From NCBI GenBank assembly GCA_022843805.1, contig JALHMY010000018.1:1-64000 (forward strand): a stretch of DNA of 64,000 bases, read 5' to 3'. This DNA comes from Fuerstiella sp. GTDB taxonomy: Bacteria > Planctomycetota > Planctomycetia > Planctomycetales > Planctomycetaceae. The position numbers were made by a program, and so were the translations under genes. Shown here piece after piece: positions 26,501 through 32,500 of this stretch (position 1 is its first letter; every line of letters begins with the position of its first letter). The notes below the pieces were generated by a model. The model was not told where the DNA came from. It saw only the letters and a list, made by a program, of their open reading frames with translations, and did no database searches.

Positions 26501-29500
26501 TGAGACTCAGAGCAAGGTAGTGATTACCGAGAGTGGCGGTTCCACCGAACTGGTTGAAGACCAGATTGCGGTCGATTCGTACCAGATTTCATTGTTTGAC
26601 CCACTGAACCTGAACGCAGCCACTGTCGCTTATCTGACTGTATCAGCCGGACTTTCTTCAACAAACGACCGACGTCTGGCGAAGCGAAACACCGGCGATG
26701 CGGATGGTCCGCACGAAGCAGACAGTCTGCTTGTATCGATCGATGGAGGTCTGACGTGGGTGCGAGCCGGAGTCCTGAAGTTTACCGCTGCGAACTGGGC
26801 CGTTCCGCAAACCGTGCTGGTCAAAGCGGCCCACGATGATGCGATTGAGGGCGAGCGAAAGGTCATGGTCAGCCACAGCCTGACAGTCTTCAGCCCCAGT
26901 GCGGAAGATGTTAAGGCCTTTGATGGCGTGGCGATTCCGAATGTGGAAGTGCGAGTGCTGGATGATGATCTCGGCTCCCTGCTGATTCGCCAGACTGCCA
27001 CTTCAACTCGCATTCTTGAAGGTGATGCGGCTTCCGAAATCAGTGATACTTACGAAGTTCGACTTGCTGTGGACCCCACTCAGTCTGTAGCCGTTAATCT
27101 GGGATTCAGCGAATCCAGCCAGATCAGGGTCTACGACGAGTTCAACAATGAGATTACCAGCCTGACCTTTGGCCCGGGCAATAACAACTGGCGGACCCTG
27201 AGGATCACAGCCATCAATGATGCAGTGCGGGAAAACACGAGCGTACTGACGATCAGTCACACGTTTTCCACCCTCGACCCCGTCTACAGTGCCGCGGACT
27301 CCGTGGATCTGGATGTCAGGATCTTTGACAACGATTCACCGGGTGTTCTCGTCACCGAATCCAATGGTTCAACCCGTGTGGTCAAAGGTGTCTCCGGCGA
27401 TGACTACACGTTGCGGCTCGTCAGCCAGCCCACGGCCGATGTTTACGTCAATCTTTACGGAGACGGACAGACGGTCTTCACTGGTGCCAGGACCGTGGGA
27501 CAGGTAGACGATCGTTTGGTGCTTCGTCCTGTCGGCGACGCATGGGCTGCAAACGTGGACTTTGCCACCAATGGCGCGGACCCGGATACAATCACTCGTG
27601 CCGGAACCAGCTGGGCAGATGATGGTGTGAACATTGGCAGTCTGCTTCGAATCAATGGCAGCGGACCGCTGTACAAAGTCAACGCCATTAAAGACGTTCG
27701 CAGCGGTGATGTTGTTGTCAGCAGCAGTCTCGTACTGACTCTCGATGGCAATGTTTCGAGTCAGACGGACGGGGTCGTTTCCCTGCAGCGAATGGTCTGG
27801 GCTGTGAAATTCACGGCCGCCGACTGGGCAAAGGAAGTCAATGTCTCAGTCGCAGCAGACAACAACTTCATTCCGGACCCTGATCAGCAGTTCGTTCGCA
27901 GCCAGCCAGTACGGAATCATGTCGTCAATGGGATTCGAGGTCCACTGATTATCGAAGGCGGGGTCGCGGAAGGAAAAGACCGTTCGATTCGCCCGGCGGT
28001 GATGCTGCCGACTGAACAAACTGCGATGCCGATCGACATCAGCATCCAGTCAGACGAGACAAAGCAGGCGGATCGGTTGAACGTGTTCAATGACTCCAGC
28101 ACGGCCGACGATCGTGGCTGGATGACGGCCGTTGAGCTTCGGAACGACGTGATCAAACTCGGCGACGCGAATCTCAATAACGATGTCCGTCCGATCAACC
28201 TGTCCGGCCTCGGTATGCGACCCGGACCTGATGGACGAAGCACAGACCTCATCGTGGATATCAGTGAAGCTCAGGACGGAAGCGGAAATATCACGATTCC
28301 TGGTGGCATCACGTTTGATGATATCGAAATTTCTGAAATTCTTCTCGGCCAGGGCAACGATCAATTCAACATCGCGGCGACAAGTTCAGGGACACCTGGA
28401 GCTTCTGGAAGCGTCGTGACTGTTCTGCACGGTGGCGGCAACACCGCTCTGAATTCCGGCGTGATGGGTGGCGATACCGTGATCGTCACCGGCGGGGGCG
28501 GACCGGCTTCTCCGCTGGTCATCTATGGTGATACGTCGCAGGACGGACGTCGTTACAACTCACGTCCGGATCTGGGCATCATCAACGGTAATGGCATTAT
28601 CTATCAGAATTCCGGCAATGACGTGATTGACGCCTCTGCGTCTGCGGGAGCTGTGACGATCTACGGTGGCAATGGCAACGATCTGATTCGCGGGAGTCAG
28701 GCGGATGATCAGCTGGCCGGCGGTTCGGGCGACGATACGATCTTCGGTGGATCCGGACACGATCACATCTATGGAGATTCGGGCTTCAATCTGGCATTTG
28801 ATGTGACAAAGGGTGCGAACGATGTGGCTATCGTATCGCGTTTGCTGACAGTGCCTGTGGCCGATACGGCCTCATCACCGCTGCGGGATCGACTTCTGGC
28901 GGGCCGCGATCTGATTTCCGGTAATTCGGGAAATGACATTATCTTCGGCGATCACGGGGTAATCGAGCAGTCCGCCGGCATAGTGCGGCTGATCAGTACT
29001 GGAAACGTCACGCTGATTCGCACTGAAGCACCTGACAACGGTGATGTGGATCAGATCGACGGCAATGATGGCAATGACCGGATTCTTGGCGGTTTTGGCG
29101 GGGATACGATCAGTGGCGGCGAGGGTCACAACATCATTGTCGGGGATCACGGTCAGGCCTCGTTCAATGCATCGGCTCAGCTGCTGGAAATCACGACGAC
29201 CAATCCAACCATCGGCGGAGCGGACAGCATTACCAGTGGTTCGGGCAACGACCTGATTATCGCGGGTACAGGCAGCGACACAGTGTCTTCGGGATCCGGT
29301 AATGATCTGATTTTCGGGGATCATGGTCGCGTTACTGGCAGCGGTATTGATCTGACATTGTTGCCACTGAACACGGTGTCGCCGACCTTTGTGATGACAT
29401 CCATCGCCACTCAGAACAGTGACTCTGGTGGCGATGATCTGATTAATGCGGGTGCGGGCAGTGACATTGTCATCGGCGGTCAGGGCTTTGACCGAATTCT

Positions 29501-32500
29501 GGGCGGCAGCGGGGATGACGATATCATTGGCGGACATACCGTTGCCGATGGACAGGACTCCGGCGACTGGATCGACGGTGGTGCAGGCAACGACTACATC
29601 GCCGGTGACAACGCTTATATTCGCCGCGCATCCGGTAATGCCAGCCCGCGATTCAGAGCGTTGACAGGCACCGAAATCTCCGGGACGAATGGCAATGTTA
29701 CGGCTGCTTCACAGGCAGACCCTTCCGGTACCGCGAATCGCACTGTCACGCTGTTTAACCACACTGCGACAACCGTCGCAGGCGTCTATGGTGACGACGC
29801 GATCGCCGGTGGTTCCGGCAACGACGCGATTTTCGGCCAGCTCGGCAGCGACGCCATTCAGGGCGACGGAGCGGTTGTTAACGCAGCAGGGACCATGATC
29901 CTGAACGTCGCCGCCGCGAAAATCTCCGTCGATGACATTGATGGCGTCGATACGGACGGGGACGACTATATTGAAGGAGGCGGGGGCAATGATATCATCT
30001 TCGGCAACCTCGGACAGGACGACATTATTGGCGGCAGTTCAGGTCTGTTCGGCACTCCAACTGCCGCTCACAGGCCTGACGGCAGCGATCTCATCTTCGG
30101 TGGTTCGGGTACAAATGCTGCCCGCAACAATGTGGGTGATGAATCACTGAACGGTCACGCTCGTGATGCCGACGTGATTCTCGGGGACAATGGGAATATC
30201 TTCCGAATTGTTGGTACCAATGGTATCTCCAGCGGAAACTACCTGACGTTCAACTATGACAGTTACGGGCCGAAACGCATTGTTCCTCGGTCGACTCAGT
30301 ACCTCGATTATGCACCCGGCGATGCCAGCAATAACGCCTTCAGCGACGAAATTCACGGCGAATCCGGAGACGATGTTGTTCATGGAATGTCCGGAAACGA
30401 CGTGATCTTCGGTGATGGTCAGGATGACGATTTGATCGGCGGAGCAGGCAATGACCGCATTTACGGAGGAGCGGGCGAAGACGGAATTCTTGGTGACGAC
30501 GGGCGGATCCAGACCAGCCGAAACGGGTTAACCGAAACTCTGTATGGAATCCTCACGCCGACAACCCAGGGCACGATCAATCTGCCGAATACACTTATTG
30601 GTGCGATCGTCAACGTTACCGGCCGCCTTAAGAAAACTGTCGATCTGGCGAGCTACCGACAGGGTGGTCACGACGTTGTCTACGGCGGACTGGGTGATGA
30701 CTTCATTCACGGCGGTTTTGGGGACGATGCGATCAGTGGTGCCGAAGCTGTCGCGGATTGGTTCCTCACCACGCCCCTCGGTGACGAGTCGGTGCTGATG
30801 TATAATGCCGCCACCCGTATGTTTGCGGCCTACAATCCGGTGGATCCTTTGTCGAAGATTGCCGGTTTTATCCTGAATTTTGATGCGACCGGATCCGATG
30901 GCAGCAAGATCAGCGACGGGATGGACAGTCTCTTTGGTGATGAGGGCAACGACTGGCTTGTCGGCGGCACGTTGAACGACCGAATGTTCGGTGGCATGGG
31001 CGATGACCTGCTGAATGGTGACGACAATCTCGAAACGAGCAATGGGCTGAACAATATTCCCGATGTTCCGCTGTATGCAGATGCCGATTTCGCATTCGGT
31101 GGTGGTGGATTCGATGTGATGATCGCCAACACCGGAGCCGATCGACTGATCGACTGGGTTAAGCGATTTAACACCTATGTCGTCCCGGTGATTCCAACCG
31201 TCGCCAACCCGGCAATTGCCAGTCCAACGGTACTGAGAGAGGCATCGCCGATCCTGACGCAGTTCCTGCGAGATCTCGCATTTTCTTCGGGGTTCGATTC
31301 CGATACCGACGTGCAGTCAAATCAGTTTCATGCAGAACTTGGTCTGGTGACGAACGAAGATGGCCAGACATGGTTCGATCAGATCTGGCAGCGTCCTGAC
31401 CGCGATCCCGTACCGAGCAATCTGTATGTGGGCATTGATACGCTCGGTGGGTTCGAGACTCTTCCGGTCCCGGGGATTCGGATACTGAATACGACCAGCA
31501 TTACCGTCAGTGAGTACAGGGACAGCAGCTCGATTCTTGTTGTTCTGACATCGCCACCTCTGCAGAATGTGGTGCTCACGATCACATCGCAGAATACCGC
31601 CGAAGTCATTGTGGACAATTCGATACTGACTTTCACCCCGCTCAACTGGAACATCCCGCAGGCTGTGAAAGTGACCGGAGTGGATGACTCTGTGATTGAT
31701 GGCCACAAACAGGTCAGCGTTACAATTTCCGTGAATACTGCTCTTTCGGCCCAATCCTATGCATCGGTGACTCCGCAGACAGTTGTTGTCACAAATCAGG
31801 ACAACGACCTTTCAAGGCCGACAATTAATGGACCGCCCGCTACGACGACCAGCCAGCGTCCGACGATTACATGGACGAGCGACCCTGCTGCAGTTGGCTA
31901 TGATATCTGGATTGGCAACGTGTCCACACGGCAGAATCCTTATCTCATCACAACATCCACAACCAACAGCCTGACACCGACTGCGGACCTCGGAATTGGT
32001 GTCTTTGATATTTGGGTACGGTCATTCCGATCGGATGGAATCAAGGGCCAGTGGTCGGTGTTGTATCGCACCCAGATCGATACACCTGTCACTATTTCTC
32101 CAACTGCCGCCGTGCAGCTGACATCGCGTCCGACAATCACATGGGCACCTGTTACCGGAGCTGTGCGATATGATGTGTGGATCGATAATGTCACAACCGG
32201 GCAGAGCCAGGTGATTCGTGACCAGAATGTCACGACAACATCCTGGACGCCGTCCGCCGATATGCCGATTTCTGCTTACCGCATCTGGGTTCGGGGCGTG
32301 GACGGCGGCGGCCGGTTTGCAAAATGGAGTGTCGTGGTGAACTTCCGGGTTGCCACGGCCCCGATACCAATCAGTCCTGTTGCTTCAACCTTTGACCGTA
32401 CACCGACGTTTACCTGGACTCCAGTGACCGGGGCGGTCACATACTCCTTCCAGCTCCGCAATCTCGCGACCGGAGTGACCATCTATAACATCCGGAATCT

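Noticed and set aside
28610-31110. Type I secretion cassette
   Set aside because: RTX repeats are present, but no ABC transporter, HlyD or TolC gene is found nearby, and the repeats are not at the C-terminus.
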